DNA of 64,000 nt from the NCBI GenBank assembly GCA_965207985.1, contig CBDBND010000034.1:558001-622000 (forward strand). The letters run 5' to 3'. The DNA comes from CBDBND01 sp965207985 (GTDB lineage Bacteria > Pseudomonadota > Alphaproteobacteria > Rhodospirillales > Rhodospirillaceae). Below are positions 33,945-43,204 of this stretch, in pieces. Under the pieces are notes generated by a model. That model saw nothing but the letters and a program-made list of their open reading frames with translations, was not told the DNA's origin and searched no databases. A program made the translations under genes and the position numbers. Every line of letters starts with the position of its first letter. Within the stretch, counting starts at the first letter, position 1.

Positions 33945-35030
33945 ATGTCTGCCAACACCTTCGGGACCCTCTTCCGTTTCACTACGTTTGGTGAAAGTCA
34001 CGGCCCCGCCATCGGCTGCGTTGTCGATGGTGTGCCGCCGCGCCTGCCGTTGAGTGAAGAAGACATTCAGGTGTGGCTGGATAAGCGACGCCCGGGGCAA
34101 TCTAAATTCACCACACAGCGCCAAGAGCCGGACCAGGTTCGTATCTTGTCCGGTGTATTCGACGGGGTGACCACGGGCACGCCCATCGGCTTGCTTATCG
34201 ACAATGTAGACGCCAAGTCCAAGGACTACAGCGACATCGCCGAAAAGTTCCGTCCTGGTCATGCCGACTATACCTATTGGAAAAAGTACGGCATTCGTGA
34301 TTACCGCGGCGGCGGACGCTCGTCGGCGCGGGAAACGGCCATGCGTGTCGCCGCCGGAGCCATTGCACGAAAGATTTTGTCGGACGCACTGGGTGAGTCC
34401 GTGGCCATTCGCGGTGCTCTTATTCAAATGGGTCCTCACACCATCGACCAGGACAAATGGGACTGGGATGAGGTGGACAACAATCCCTTCTTCTGTCCAG
34501 ACGCGGCGGCAGCGGAAAAGTGGGCGGACTATTTGGAAGACATCCGCAAAAAAGGGTCTTCCGCCGGAGCGGTCATCGAAGTTGTCGCTGACGGCATACC
34601 GGTCGGTCTGGGCGCACCCGTTTACGGCAAACTGGATGCGGATCTGGCTTCCGCGCTCATGGGTATCAACGCCGCCAAAGGTGTTGAGATCGGCGTGGGC
34701 TTTGCAGCGGCGGCCCTATCCGGCGAAGAAAACGCAGACGAAATGCGCCGTGGTGAGGATGGCAACCCGGTATTTCTCAGCAACCGGGCGGGCGGCATAT
34801 TGGGTGGGATCTCCACCGGTCAACCGATCGTGGCGCGGGTAGCCATCAAACCGACCAGTTCAATCCTGAGCCCGCGTAAAACCATTGATATTCACGGCCA
34901 CGAAACCGATATCCAGACCAAAGGGCGCCATGACCCTTGTGTCGGAATCCGGGGCGTGCCTGTCGCCGAAGCCATGGTGGCCGTGGTTCTGGCCGATCAC
35001 TGGTTACGCCAAAAAGCCCAATGCGGGTAA
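33945..35030 (+). CDS. aroC: Chorismate synthase
   Basis: A 361-residue AroC, the FMN-dependent enzyme that makes chorismate from EPSP at the end of the shikimate pathway. The three family signatures are visible: GESHGPAIGCVVDGVPP near residue 15, the middle GRSSARETAMRVAAGAIAR, and RHDPCVGIRGVPVAEAMVA near the C-terminus. Length is normal. It follows fabI by 8 bases and precedes sppA by 38. Confidence 0.97.
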   Translation: MSANTFGTLFRFTTFGESHGPAIGCVVDGVPPRLPLSEEDIQVWLDKRRPGQSKFTTQRQEPDQVRILSGVFDGVTTGTPIGLLIDNVDAKSKDYSDIAEKFRPGHADYTYWKKYGIRDYRGGGRSSARETAMRVAAGAIARKILSDALGESVAIRGALIQMGPHTIDQDKWDWDEVDNNPFFCPDAAAAEKWADYLEDIRKKGSSAGAVIEVVADGIPVGLGAPVYGKLDADLASALMGINAAKGVEIGVGFAAAALSGEENADEMRRGEDGNPVFLSNRAGGILGGISTGQPIVARVAIKPTSSILSPRKTIDIHGHETDIQTKGRHDPCVGIRGVPVAEAMVAVVLADHWLRQKAQCG

Positions 35031-35068
35031 ACTGTCACTCTCCCCTCCTCTAACGAATCGAAACAGCT

Positions 35069-36856
35069 ATGCGCATTTTTCTGAAGCTCCTCATCGGCTT
35101 GCTCGCCAGCCTCGGTTTCCTCGTCCTCATCCTGACCGCCGTGGTGACATATTTCGCGCTGCAGTCAGACGGCCTGCCAGAACGGGCAGCCCGGGCGCCG
35201 GACAGTATGATCCTCACTCTCAATTTCGATTCCGGATTCTCGGAAAATGGGGGAGGCCCCGACCTATCGGGCTTGGGCTTTTCCAGAGGATCGTCTTTCC
35301 AAGACGCCATTGTCGCATTGCGCCGGGCGCGGGATGACGACCGCATCAAGGCCGTGATTGGGACCGTCAGCGGTCAAAGCCTCGGTTTGGCCCAGATACA
35401 GGGTCTGCGGGACGCCGTCGCTTACTACCGGGAGAGCGGCAAACCGTCATTTCTATATTCCGAAACCATTGGAGAGATAGGCAACGCAACAACGGCTTAT
35501 TATCTTGCCAGCGCTTTTGAAGAGATCTGGCTCCAGCCGTCGGGCGGCGTGGGTCTGACCGGAATAACCGTCGAGCAACCCTATCTGAAAGACTTTCTTG
35601 ACAGATTTGGTGTGCGGGCCAATGCGCTGCAACGCTACGAATATAAAACCGCGGCGGAAAACTTAACCAATTCAGAAATGTCTGAACCCAACCGGGAATC
35701 GTTGGATGCGTTATTTGGTTCCATTTTTGATCAGATTGTCGGCGGAATTGGAGAGTCCAGGTCTTTGACTGAAACTGACATTAGGGACCTTATGAGAAAC
35801 GGTCCGCTCTTGGCGCAAGAGGCCCTGGACGGAGGTCTGATTGACCGTCTCGCCTATCGCGACGAATTTGACCAACGGTTGGAAGAGGAGTTTGAAGACG
35901 CAAGACAAGTTTCTATCGGTCGCTATTTACGATACGACCTTCCTGAAGACTCCCGCGATACGGACCATTCCGTCGCCGTTATTACTGCCGTTGGTCCTAT
36001 CCAGCGAGGCGAGTCCGATGACAGCCCCTTCTCCACTTCTTCCGTGATCGGCTCTGAAACATTGGCCAAAGCCATTCGCGACGCGGCTGAAGACGAAGAC
36101 ATCGACGCCATTCTTATGCGCATCGACAGCCCTGGGGGATCTTACGTTGCATCCGACACGGTCTGGCGTGAGGTGATCAAAGCCCGCGAGACGGAAAAAC
36201 CTTTTGTCGTTTCCATGGGCAATGTGGCGGGGTCGGGCGGGTACTATATCGCCATGGCGGCCGACACCATTTTTGCTCAACCGGGCACGATCACGGGTTC
36301 CATCGGCGTAATCGCGACCAAATTTGTACTGGAAGAAGCTTTCGAAAAACTCGACATCAATTGGGCAACACTGAGCTACGGCGATAACGGCGGTATCTTC
36401 ACTATCACACGCGACTTCAATGAAGCCGAATTGGACCGGATGAACCGCACACTCGATGCCATTTACGATGACTTCACCACCAAGGCTGCCCAAGGACGCG
36501 CCATGCCATTGGAAGACATGCAGCGCATCGCTCGGGGCCGGGTATGGAGCGGTCAGGATGCCCATCGCCTCGGTCTTGTGGACGAGCTGGGTGGCCTGAG
36601 CGATGCCATCGATCACACCAAAGTGACCATTGGATTGACGCCAGACGACCTCGTCTCCCTGGTCCCTTATCCGCCGCCGAAGGATCCTTTGGAAGCCCTG
36701 CTCGATGCTCTGGAGGAAGGAGATCTGCCCTTTGGCTTGGCGAACGCAATTCGAATGTTCGTTTCTTTGTCAGAGACACTGAACACTTGGGTCGGACCTC
36801 TTCTTAAAGGCCCGGAAGCGAGCGTGCTGTTCGCTGAACCGATCGTTATCCGCTGA
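35069..36856 (+). CDS. sppA: Signal peptide peptidase SppA, 67K type
   Basis: A 595-residue membrane-anchored serine protease that degrades cleaved signal peptides. There is one N-terminal transmembrane helix (residues 3-28), then two ClpP-like domains, as in the long E. coli-type enzyme. The catalytic Lys is in RYEYKTAAENLTN in the first half and the Ser in NVAGSGGYYIAMAAD in the second, followed by PGTITGSIGVIATK. The last 11 bases overlap the convergent tlyA gene. Confidence 0.94.
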   Translation: MRIFLKLLIGLLASLGFLVLILTAVVTYFALQSDGLPERAARAPDSMILTLNFDSGFSENGGGPDLSGLGFSRGSSFQDAIVALRRARDDDRIKAVIGTVSGQSLGLAQIQGLRDAVAYYRESGKPSFLYSETIGEIGNATTAYYLASAFEEIWLQPSGGVGLTGITVEQPYLKDFLDRFGVRANALQRYEYKTAAENLTNSEMSEPNRESLDALFGSIFDQIVGGIGESRSLTETDIRDLMRNGPLLAQEALDGGLIDRLAYRDEFDQRLEEEFEDARQVSIGRYLRYDLPEDSRDTDHSVAVITAVGPIQRGESDDSPFSTSSVIGSETLAKAIRDAAEDEDIDAILMRIDSPGGSYVASDTVWREVIKARETEKPFVVSMGNVAGSGGYYIAMAADTIFAQPGTITGSIGVIATKFVLEEAFEKLDINWATLSYGDNGGIFTITRDFNEAELDRMNRTLDAIYDDFTTKAAQGRAMPLEDMQRIARGRVWSGQDAHRLGLVDELGGLSDAIDHTKVTIGLTPDDLVSLVPYPPPKDPLEALLDALEEGDLPFGLANAIRMFVSLSETLNTWVGPLLKGPEASVLFAEPIVIR

Positions 36857-37619
36857 CGGACGGGCCCGCATTCTTGCGGGCGCAGATTAGGAATTCCTTG
36901 TTGCCTTCCGGTCCTGTGATCGGGCTTTCCGTCAGTCCGATTACGGTCCAACCATCCATGGCATTGAGCCAGTCGGAAATGTCGGTGCACACCTCTTGGT
37001 GAAGGGCCGGATCGCGCACGACACCCTTTTTGCCGACCTTTTCTTTCCCCACCTCAAATTGGGGCTTGATCAGAGCAATGAGCCTCGCGCTGGATTTGGT
37101 TAGTTCAAGTGCTGCCGGGAGAACCGTTTTCAGACCGATAAAACTGGCATCACATACGACGAGATCCACGGGCTCAGGTATCTGCTCTGACGTCAGGTAT
37201 CTGGCGTTGGTGCGTTCAAGCACAACCACGCGGTCATCGTTTCGCAGCTTTGAGTCTAGTTGGCCATAGCCGACGTCCACGGCGTAAAGTCTGTCGGCCC
37301 CGTTGGTCAGCAAGACATCAGTGAACCCGCCGGTCGACGCACCGATATCGATTGCCAAAAGGCCGCTGGGATCGAAATCAAAATGATCGAGGGCGTGATC
37401 CAGCTTGAGTCCGCCGCGGGACACCCAAGGGTGTCCTTTGCCGCGTACGTCGACAACGAGGTCCGGCGCAATCTGATGTCCGGGCTTTTCCAGTTTTTGT
37501 TCACCGGAATACACCAGCCCTGCCATGATCATGGCTTGAGCCTTTGATTTGGATTCGGCCAGGTCACGGTCAACCAAAAGCTGATCTAGACGAATTTTCT
37601 TTTGAGACTTACCGCTCAT
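36846..37619 (-). CDS. tlyA: TlyA-family rRNA (cytidine-2'-O)-methyltransferase
   Basis: A 257-residue protein with an N-terminal S4 RNA-binding domain (RLDQLLVDRDLAESKSKAQA) and an FtsJ-type methyltransferase domain (AIDIGASTGGFTDVLLTNGA with the SAM motif; DLVVCDASFIGLKTVLPA). TlyA enzymes methylate 16S and 23S rRNA; historically misnamed haemolysins. It is last in the minus-strand run HDAC-xseB-ispA-dxs-tlyA, 27 bases after dxs, a common order in this bacterial class. Confidence 0.92.
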   Translation of the reverse strand: MSGKSQKKIRLDQLLVDRDLAESKSKAQAMIMAGLVYSGEQKLEKPGHQIAPDLVVDVRGKGHPWVSRGGLKLDHALDHFDFDPSGLLAIDIGASTGGFTDVLLTNGADRLYAVDVGYGQLDSKLRNDDRVVVLERTNARYLTSEQIPEPVDLVVCDASFIGLKTVLPAALELTKSSARLIALIKPQFEVGKEKVGKKGVVRDPALHQEVCTDISDWLNAMDGWTVIGLTESPITGPEGNKEFLICARKNAGPSVSG

Positions 37620-37646
37620 GAAACGCCTGCGCGGCCACGCTTTTGG

Positions 37647-39569
37647 TTAAGCGCGGGCGGGCTGTTCCGCGGCATCCTGGCCGAATGCGGAAAGGACTGT
37701 GGCGACGATCCCCGACGCGTTAAGACCGGCTGCTTCAACCTGATCTTCTGGCTTGGCGTGATCGAAAAACCGGTCGGGCATGGTCATGGTGCGTACCTTC
37801 AAGCCACGATCCAATCGTCCTTCTGCGGCGAGTGCCTGCAGCACATGGCCACCAAAGCCACCTCGTGCGCCCTCTTCAATGGTGATCAGCACGTCATGCT
37901 CATCCGCGAGCCGTAAAACCAAATCGAGGTCCAAGGGTTTGACAAAGCGGGCATCGGCCACCGTGGCGGACAAACCTTTGGCGGCTAATTCGTCAGCGGC
38001 CGTCAAACAATCTGCCAGGCGGGTGCCAAAACTGAGCAAGGCGACAGAGGTGCCTTCCCGGACAATGCGGCCGCGGCCAAGGGGTAAGACCTCACCTTTT
38101 TCGGGCAATACCACGCCGGTGCCCTCTCCCCTCGGATAGCGGAAAGCGATTGGGCCAGTGTCATGGGCCGCCGCTGTTGCCACCATATGCACCAGTTCCG
38201 CTTCGTCGGCCGCCGCCATAACAACGAAGTTGGGCAAACAACTGAGATAGGCGATATCGAAGGCGCCCTGATGGGTACATCCGTCAGCGCCGACGTATCC
38301 GACGCGGTCGAGGGCAAAGCGGACCGGCAGGTTTTGCACGGCGATGTCATGCACCACTTGGTCATAAGCGCGCTGCAGGAAGGTAGAGTAGATAGCGGCA
38401 AAAGGTTTGTACCCTTCCGTTGCCAGTCCACCGGCAAAAGTCACCGCATGTTGCTCGGCAATACCCACATCGAACGTCCGCTCGGGAAAGCGTTCGGCAA
38501 ATTTGTCGACACCGGTACCGCTCGGCATGGCCGCGGTAATGGCGACGATCCGCTCATCTTTCTCGGCTTCGGCAATGAGAGATTTGGCAAAGACAGAAGT
38601 GTAACTGGGGGCTTTCGGTTTCGCCTTGGATTGATCACCCGACACCACATCGAACTTGGCGACACCGTGGAATTTATCGGCGGACGCCTCGGCAGGCGCA
38701 TAGCCTTTGCCTTTTTTCGTCACCGCATGGATGAGGAACGGACCACTGGCTTTTGAGTCGCGTACGTTTTTGAGCACCGGCACGAGATGCTCGACTTTGT
38801 GTCCATCGATAGGCCCCACATAGTAAAAGCCCAACTCTTCGAACAACGTACCACCGGTAACCATGCCCCGGGTGTACTCCTCCGCTTTTCGCGCCGCCTC
38901 TTCCAGGGATTTGGGAAAGTGTGAGGCAATCTGCTTCATCGCTTCACGGATGGTCAGGCATGACTTGGACGACAAGAGCCGCGAAAGATAGGCGCTCATG
39001 GCGCCGACGGCGGGCGCGATGGACATATCGTTGTCGTTGAGAATGACAATAAGCCGACGGTCCATACTGCCGGCGTTGTTCATGGCTTCGTAAGCCATGC
39101 CAGCGCTCATGGCGCCATCGCCGATCACGGCAACGACTTGATTGTCTTTACCGGAGAGATCACGGGCTACGGCCATACCCAGCCCGGCGGAGATCGATGT
39201 GGAACTGTGGCCGGCGCCAAACGGATCGTATTCGCTTTCAGAACGGGAAGTGAAACCTGACAAGCCGTCTTTTTGACGAATGGTCGGCATCTGCTCCCGC
39301 CGGCCGGTCAGAATTTTGTGAGGATAGCTTTGATGTCCCACATCCCAGATCAGCCGGTCTTCAGGGGTATTGAAAACATGATGAACAGCGACGGTCAGTT
39401 CGACCACGCCAAGACCGGCACCGAGATGGCCGCCCGTGCGCGATACCTTATGAATGAGATCAGCGCGCAACTCATCTGCGAGTGTCGACAGCTCGTCGAT
39501 CGACAAGTCCCGCAAATCTTTAGGACTTGAAATACTGTCGAGCAGAGGTGTGTCTTGCACCGGGTTCAC
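37647..39569 (-). CDS. dxs: 1-deoxy-D-xylulose-5-phosphate synthase
   Basis: A 640-residue Dxs, the thiamine-diphosphate enzyme that opens the MEP isoprenoid pathway. Seen are the N-terminal TGGHLGAGLGVVELTVAVHH, the ThDP motif VIGDGAMSAGMAYEAMNN ... LNDND, the transketolase pyrimidine domain with DVGIAEQHAVTFAGGLA, and DRVGYVGADGCTHQGAFDIA. It starts at a GTG 17 bases after ispA, so both early and later isoprenoid steps share one operon. Confidence 0.97.
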   Translation of the reverse strand: MNPVQDTPLLDSISSPKDLRDLSIDELSTLADELRADLIHKVSRTGGHLGAGLGVVELTVAVHHVFNTPEDRLIWDVGHQSYPHKILTGRREQMPTIRQKDGLSGFTSRSESEYDPFGAGHSSTSISAGLGMAVARDLSGKDNQVVAVIGDGAMSAGMAYEAMNNAGSMDRRLIVILNDNDMSIAPAVGAMSAYLSRLLSSKSCLTIREAMKQIASHFPKSLEEAARKAEEYTRGMVTGGTLFEELGFYYVGPIDGHKVEHLVPVLKNVRDSKASGPFLIHAVTKKGKGYAPAEASADKFHGVAKFDVVSGDQSKAKPKAPSYTSVFAKSLIAEAEKDERIVAITAAMPSGTGVDKFAERFPERTFDVGIAEQHAVTFAGGLATEGYKPFAAIYSTFLQRAYDQVVHDIAVQNLPVRFALDRVGYVGADGCTHQGAFDIAYLSCLPNFVVMAAADEAELVHMVATAAAHDTGPIAFRYPRGEGTGVVLPEKGEVLPLGRGRIVREGTSVALLSFGTRLADCLTAADELAAKGLSATVADARFVKPLDLDLVLRLADEHDVLITIEEGARGGFGGHVLQALAAEGRLDRGLKVRTMTMPDRFFDHAKPEDQVEAAGLNASGIVATVLSAFGQDAAEQPARA

Positions 39570-39586
39570 GCGAAATGGCTCCGTAA

Positions 39587-40510
39587 TTAAGTTTGCCGCC
39601 TAATGACAAAAGCCGCCGTCTCTCGAAGAAGGTCAGCCGCCGTGCCGAAACCGGTAAGGGCATCCACAGCGTCATTAGCCAAAGTCTGCGCTCGTGTCCT
39701 AGCATGTTCGGGTCCGCTCAGGGAAACAAAAGTCGCCTTTCCGGCGGTCTTGTCTTTGCCGGTCTTTTTGCCTGCCGTTTCGGCCGACCCTTCAAAGTCG
39801 ATGAGATCATCAGCAATCTGAAAAGCCGCACCCAAATAACGGCCATAGAGACCGACGGCTTTTCTATGGTCCGCACTGGCGCGACCCAGAATGGCGCCGG
39901 ATTCGCATGCGGCCGTAATGAGGCATCCGGTCTTCATTTTCTGCATACGCTGAACTTTAATCTCGTCAAAATCGACATCCTCAGACATCAGATCAAGCAT
40001 CTGTCCACCGACCATCCCGGAAGCTCCTGCCGCTTTGGTTAGAGTCAGTATTAACGCCAACCTGACAGCGGGATCGGATTCGGTCTCAGGTTCGGCGAGA
40101 ACTTCTAGAGCCCGTGTCAAAAGTGCATCCCCTGCAAGAATTGCCGTCGCTTCATCGAAAGCCTTGTGAACAGTGGCGCGACCGCGGCGAATCTCATCGT
40201 CGTCCATGGCTGGAAGATCGTCGTGAACGAGGGAATAACAGTGAACCATTTCTATGGCAGCGGCTGTCCTCATTGAGTCGGCTTGGTCGACATCAAAAAG
40301 TGTTGCACTTGCGACAACAAGAAAGGGACGCAGACGTTTGCCGCCGTCGAGCGCTGCGTAGCGCATAGCTTCGACGACACGCCGCTCCTGACCGTCAGAA
40401 ACGGGAAGAAGATCTTCGAGTGTTGTATTGACCTGCGCTGCGACGCGCGACAGCTCTGAAACAAAGAACGACGTCTCGCCGTCAGATACATCTGCCGCGA
40501 GCCGGGTCAT
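39587..40510 (-). CDS. ispA: Farnesyl/geranyl diphosphate synthase (IspA-type)
   Basis: A 307-residue trans-prenyl transferase. The first aspartate-rich motif is VHDDLPAMDDDEIRRGR, with the extra two residues typical of bacterial FPP/GGPP synthases, and the second is IADDLIDFEG. KRLRPFLVVAS is the substrate-binding lysine/arginine stretch. It makes C15 (possibly C20) diphosphates from IPP and DMAPP. Its ATG overlaps the xseB stop (ATGA). Confidence 0.95.
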   Translation of the reverse strand: MTRLAADVSDGETSFFVSELSRVAAQVNTTLEDLLPVSDGQERRVVEAMRYAALDGGKRLRPFLVVASATLFDVDQADSMRTAAAIEMVHCYSLVHDDLPAMDDDEIRRGRATVHKAFDEATAILAGDALLTRALEVLAEPETESDPAVRLALILTLTKAAGASGMVGGQMLDLMSEDVDFDEIKVQRMQKMKTGCLITAACESGAILGRASADHRKAVGLYGRYLGAAFQIADDLIDFEGSAETAGKKTGKDKTAGKATFVSLSGPEHARTRAQTLANDAVDALTGFGTAADLLRETAAFVIRRQT

Positions 40511-40755
40511 TCGGGATCCACATCTTCCAGTTTCATCCCATCGCCGAGACCCGTGATCTTTTCGACCTTCATGCGGGCATCAGCCAGCTTGGCTTCACAA
40601 TGGCGCTTTAGCAACGCGCCCCGTTCATAATATTTGACGGCCTCGTCGAGCTTGACCTCTCCACCTTCCAGGTCACGTACAATGGTCTCTAATTCATCAA
40701 GAGCCTCTTCAAAGCTTTTGCTGGCAATGTCTTTGGGAATTTTCGCTTCAGCCAT
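40507..40755 (-). CDS. xseB: Exodeoxyribonuclease VII small subunit
   Basis: An 82-residue XseB: SFEEALDELETIVRDLEGGE, the repeated LDEAVKYYERGALLKRHCEA and the C-terminal VEKITG are family hallmarks. It joins several copies to XseA to form the single-strand nuclease. Located directly upstream of ispA with a 4-base overlap, as in many proteobacteria; xseA is not in the window. Confidence 0.95.
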   Translation of the reverse strand: MAEAKIPKDIASKSFEEALDELETIVRDLEGGEVKLDEAVKYYERGALLKRHCEAKLADARMKVEKITGLGDGMKLEDVDPE

Positions 40756-40783
40756 TTACCTTAACCTCTGATCAAACTCTTGT

Positions 40784-41713
40784 TTATTCGTCCATCAGCG
40801 CTTTGACGTGAACCGCGGCACTGGCGCCTAAGGCGCGAAGGTTATACCCGCCCTCCAAGGCCGAAACCACCCGACCATCCGCATGCTTATCCGCACTTTC
40901 AACGATCATGCGCGTGGCCCAGACAAAATCGTCTTCTTCAAGACCCAACTGGGCAAGCGGATCATCCTTATGGGCGTCGAAACCGGCGGAAATTAGAACC
41001 AATTCGGGCGCAAATGAGTCGAGGGCCGGCAGGATGTGCCTTTCAAATTCCTTTCGGAACGTCTTGCCATCCGTTCCTGCGGCTAGCGGAACATTGACCA
41101 CATTGTTGTGAGCGCCCCGTTCATCCGCCGCGCCTGTTCCAGGGTAATAGGGATACTGATGGGTGGAGGCGAAGAAAAGATCAGGATCATCCCAGAAAAT
41201 ATCTTGTGTACCGTTGCCATGGTGAACGTCAAAATCAACCGCAGCGACGCGTGTCACTTTATGAGCGGCGCGCGCATGAAAAGCAGCGACGGCGACGTTA
41301 TTGACGAAACAAAAACCCATGGGCCGGTCGCGTTCGGCATGATGGCCCGGTGGCCGTATGGCGCAAAAAGCGCGCTGAACGCGACCGTTCAAAATTTCAT
41401 CAACGGCAAGCACCATTGACCCGGCGCCAAGGCGGATGGCTTCGTCCGTACCAGGAGACATCACCGTATCGGGATCGATGTGCCGGTATCCCTCCTCCGG
41501 TGCCGCATTGAGAATGGCATTGATGAGGTCGGGGGAATGGGGGGCGGCCATTTGCGCATCGGTGGCATCCTCGGCAGACCGGCGGATCAGATTTGAAAAA
41601 TCTTCGTCGTCGAGCGCTTTGCGCACACTGCGCAGGCGATCCGCACTTTCGGGATGACCAGCCCCTGTATCGTGATCCAGGAAGCTTTCGTCTGTGATGA
41701 AAAGGATGCTCAT
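40784..41713 (-). CDS. Histone-deacetylase-family amidohydrolase
   Basis: A 309-residue zinc hydrolase of the HDAC/AcuC/acetylpolyamine-hydrolase superfamily. The paired histidines are in IRPPGHHAERDRPMGFCFVN; zinc ligands are in VDFDVHHGNGTQDIFW and the later Asp of SAGFDAHKDDPLAQL; EGGYNLRALGASAAVH closes the site. In bacteria substrates include acetylated amines or proteins; the actual one is not evident. It opens the minus-strand operon with xseB 28 bases downstream. Confidence 0.92.
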   Translation of the reverse strand: MSILFITDESFLDHDTGAGHPESADRLRSVRKALDDEDFSNLIRRSAEDATDAQMAAPHSPDLINAILNAAPEEGYRHIDPDTVMSPGTDEAIRLGAGSMVLAVDEILNGRVQRAFCAIRPPGHHAERDRPMGFCFVNNVAVAAFHARAAHKVTRVAAVDFDVHHGNGTQDIFWDDPDLFFASTHQYPYYPGTGAADERGAHNNVVNVPLAAGTDGKTFRKEFERHILPALDSFAPELVLISAGFDAHKDDPLAQLGLEEDDFVWATRMIVESADKHADGRVVSALEGGYNLRALGASAAVHVKALMDE

Positions 41714-41844
41714 GCCCTGTTCCGGCCCCCAGAAGCGTTAGAGATGGACCATTCTAGTCCTGTGAGGGTGTCGCTGGAACCACTAGCTGAGGTTTGCCGG
41801 AAAGCCCTTGCTGGTTACACTTAGCCTCTGTCCGGGAGGTCGGT

Positions 41845-42153
41845 GTGGCGGAATTTGACTTCAGCCCTTTGGAGCGGGATGCAGAGGAAACATGCGTCAT
41901 CCTGCGCGCTGTGGGGAATCCGCATCGGCTGACGATTTTGTGCCGTCTCAGCAAAAGAGAACACAGTGTCGGAGAATTGGAAGCGGCGACAGGTCTCAGT
42001 CAATCTGCCTTGTCGCAACATTTGGCCCGTTTACGGCGGGATAATCTTGTCCTGACCCGCCGGGAAGCGCAAACAATCTATTACGCGCTCGAAAACACAA
42101 AAGTAGAAACCTTACTTCACGCCCTAAGCTCGGCACTCTGCTCTGAAGCGTAA
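41845..42153 (+). CDS. ArsR-family persulfide-sensing repressor (BigR/SqrR-like)
   Basis: A 102-residue winged-helix regulator. The DNA-reading helix is ATGLSQSALSQHLARLRRDN. Two cysteines, Cys33 (LTILCRL) and Cys99 (SSALCSEA), occupy the same places as the two cysteines of BigR/SqrR, which form a di- or tetrasulfide bridge when reactive sulfur is present. A third, Cys17, is not conserved in those proteins. The GTG at 41845 is taken because GGGAGG lies just ahead. It is convergent with a persulfide-dioxygenase-like gene 30 bases away, its likely target (inference). Confidence 0.82.
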   Translation: MAEFDFSPLERDAEETCVILRAVGNPHRLTILCRLSKREHSVGELEAATGLSQSALSQHLARLRRDNLVLTRREAQTIYYALENTKVETLLHALSSALCSEA

Positions 42154-42183
42154 GGGTGCGGACACGAATGCGTTTGTATTACA

Positions 42184-43056
42184 TCAAAGCGTATTTAACG
42201 GCAGTTTCAAGTAAGAAATACCATTGTCGTCGGGGTCCGGCAGGTGGCCCGCATCGATGTTGACCTGGACCGAAGGCAAAATAAGTGCCGGCATTTCTAA
42301 CGTCGCATCACGTTCGGTCCGCATACGGACAAACTCTTCCTCCGTCACCCCGTCTTTAACGTGAATGTTGTCATGTTTCTGTGCGGCGATGGTTGTTTCC
42401 CAAGCAAAGGGGCGACCGTCGGGTCCGTAGTCGTGACAGACAAACACCCTGGTTTCGGGCGGCAGCTCAAGAATGCGATGAATGGACCGGTACATCACGG
42501 AAGCGTCTCCTCCGGGGAAGTCGCATCGTGCCGTTCCATAATCGGGCATAAACATGGTGTCACCGACAAAGACCGCATCCCCGACGGCGTAGGTCATGCA
42601 CGCAGACGTATGACCCGGTGTGTGCATGGCTGAAATTTCCAGTGAACCGACTGCCAAGGTGTCGCCGTCCGACAACAGATGATCGAATTGACTGCCGTCG
42701 ACGACGAACGACGGGCCAAGATTAAAGATCTTCTGGAAGGTCTTCTGTACTTCTGTGATGTGGGAGCCGATCGCGATTTGAGCGCCGAGCTTGTCTTTGA
42801 GGTAAGGCGCCGCGCTTAAGTGATCGGCATGGGCATGGGTTTCGAGAATCCAAGGAATGGAAAGTCCTTCCCGGCTCACCATCTCCAAGATCTGGTCGGC
42901 CGACGTTGTCGACGTATGGGCAGCGTTGGGTTCGAAATCCAAGACGGGGTCAATGATAACGCCGACCGCGTTCTCTGGATCTTGAACCAGATAGCTGATG
43001 GTAAAGGTGTGTTCGTCAAAAAAACCTGTGACAACGGGAGAGATTGGCTCTGACAT
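42184..43056 (-). CDS. Metallo-beta-lactamase-fold persulfide dioxygenase-like protein (Blh type)
   Basis: A 290-residue MBL-fold protein of the ETHE1/Blh group. Metal ligands are in ETHAHADHLSAAPYL, the HTPGHTSACM histidine, the Asp of VGDTMFMPDYGTARCDFPGG and the late VCHDYGPDG histidine. The stretch MPDYGTARCDFPGGDA is diagnostic of this subgroup, whose members oxidise glutathione persulfide to sulfite with iron. The neighbouring BigR-like repressor supports a sulfide-detoxification role. No sulfide:quinone reductase or rhodanese gene is in the window. Confidence 0.88.
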   Translation of the reverse strand: MSEPISPVVTGFFDEHTFTISYLVQDPENAVGVIIDPVLDFEPNAAHTSTTSADQILEMVSREGLSIPWILETHAHADHLSAAPYLKDKLGAQIAIGSHITEVQKTFQKIFNLGPSFVVDGSQFDHLLSDGDTLAVGSLEISAMHTPGHTSACMTYAVGDAVFVGDTMFMPDYGTARCDFPGGDASVMYRSIHRILELPPETRVFVCHDYGPDGRPFAWETTIAAQKHDNIHVKDGVTEEEFVRMRTERDATLEMPALILPSVQVNIDAGHLPDPDDNGISYLKLPLNTL

Positions 43057-43204
43057 CGGTGTCCATCGTACTCAATATGAAACGTATCCAAAATGATAGG
43101 CGATGCTACCCGAGCCTTAGCCCTGGAACCACAGGCAAACACCCTGCACAATCGTCATACCAGGATTGCGCAGGATTGGATTGACAGTAGGGGACGATAA
43201 ACGG

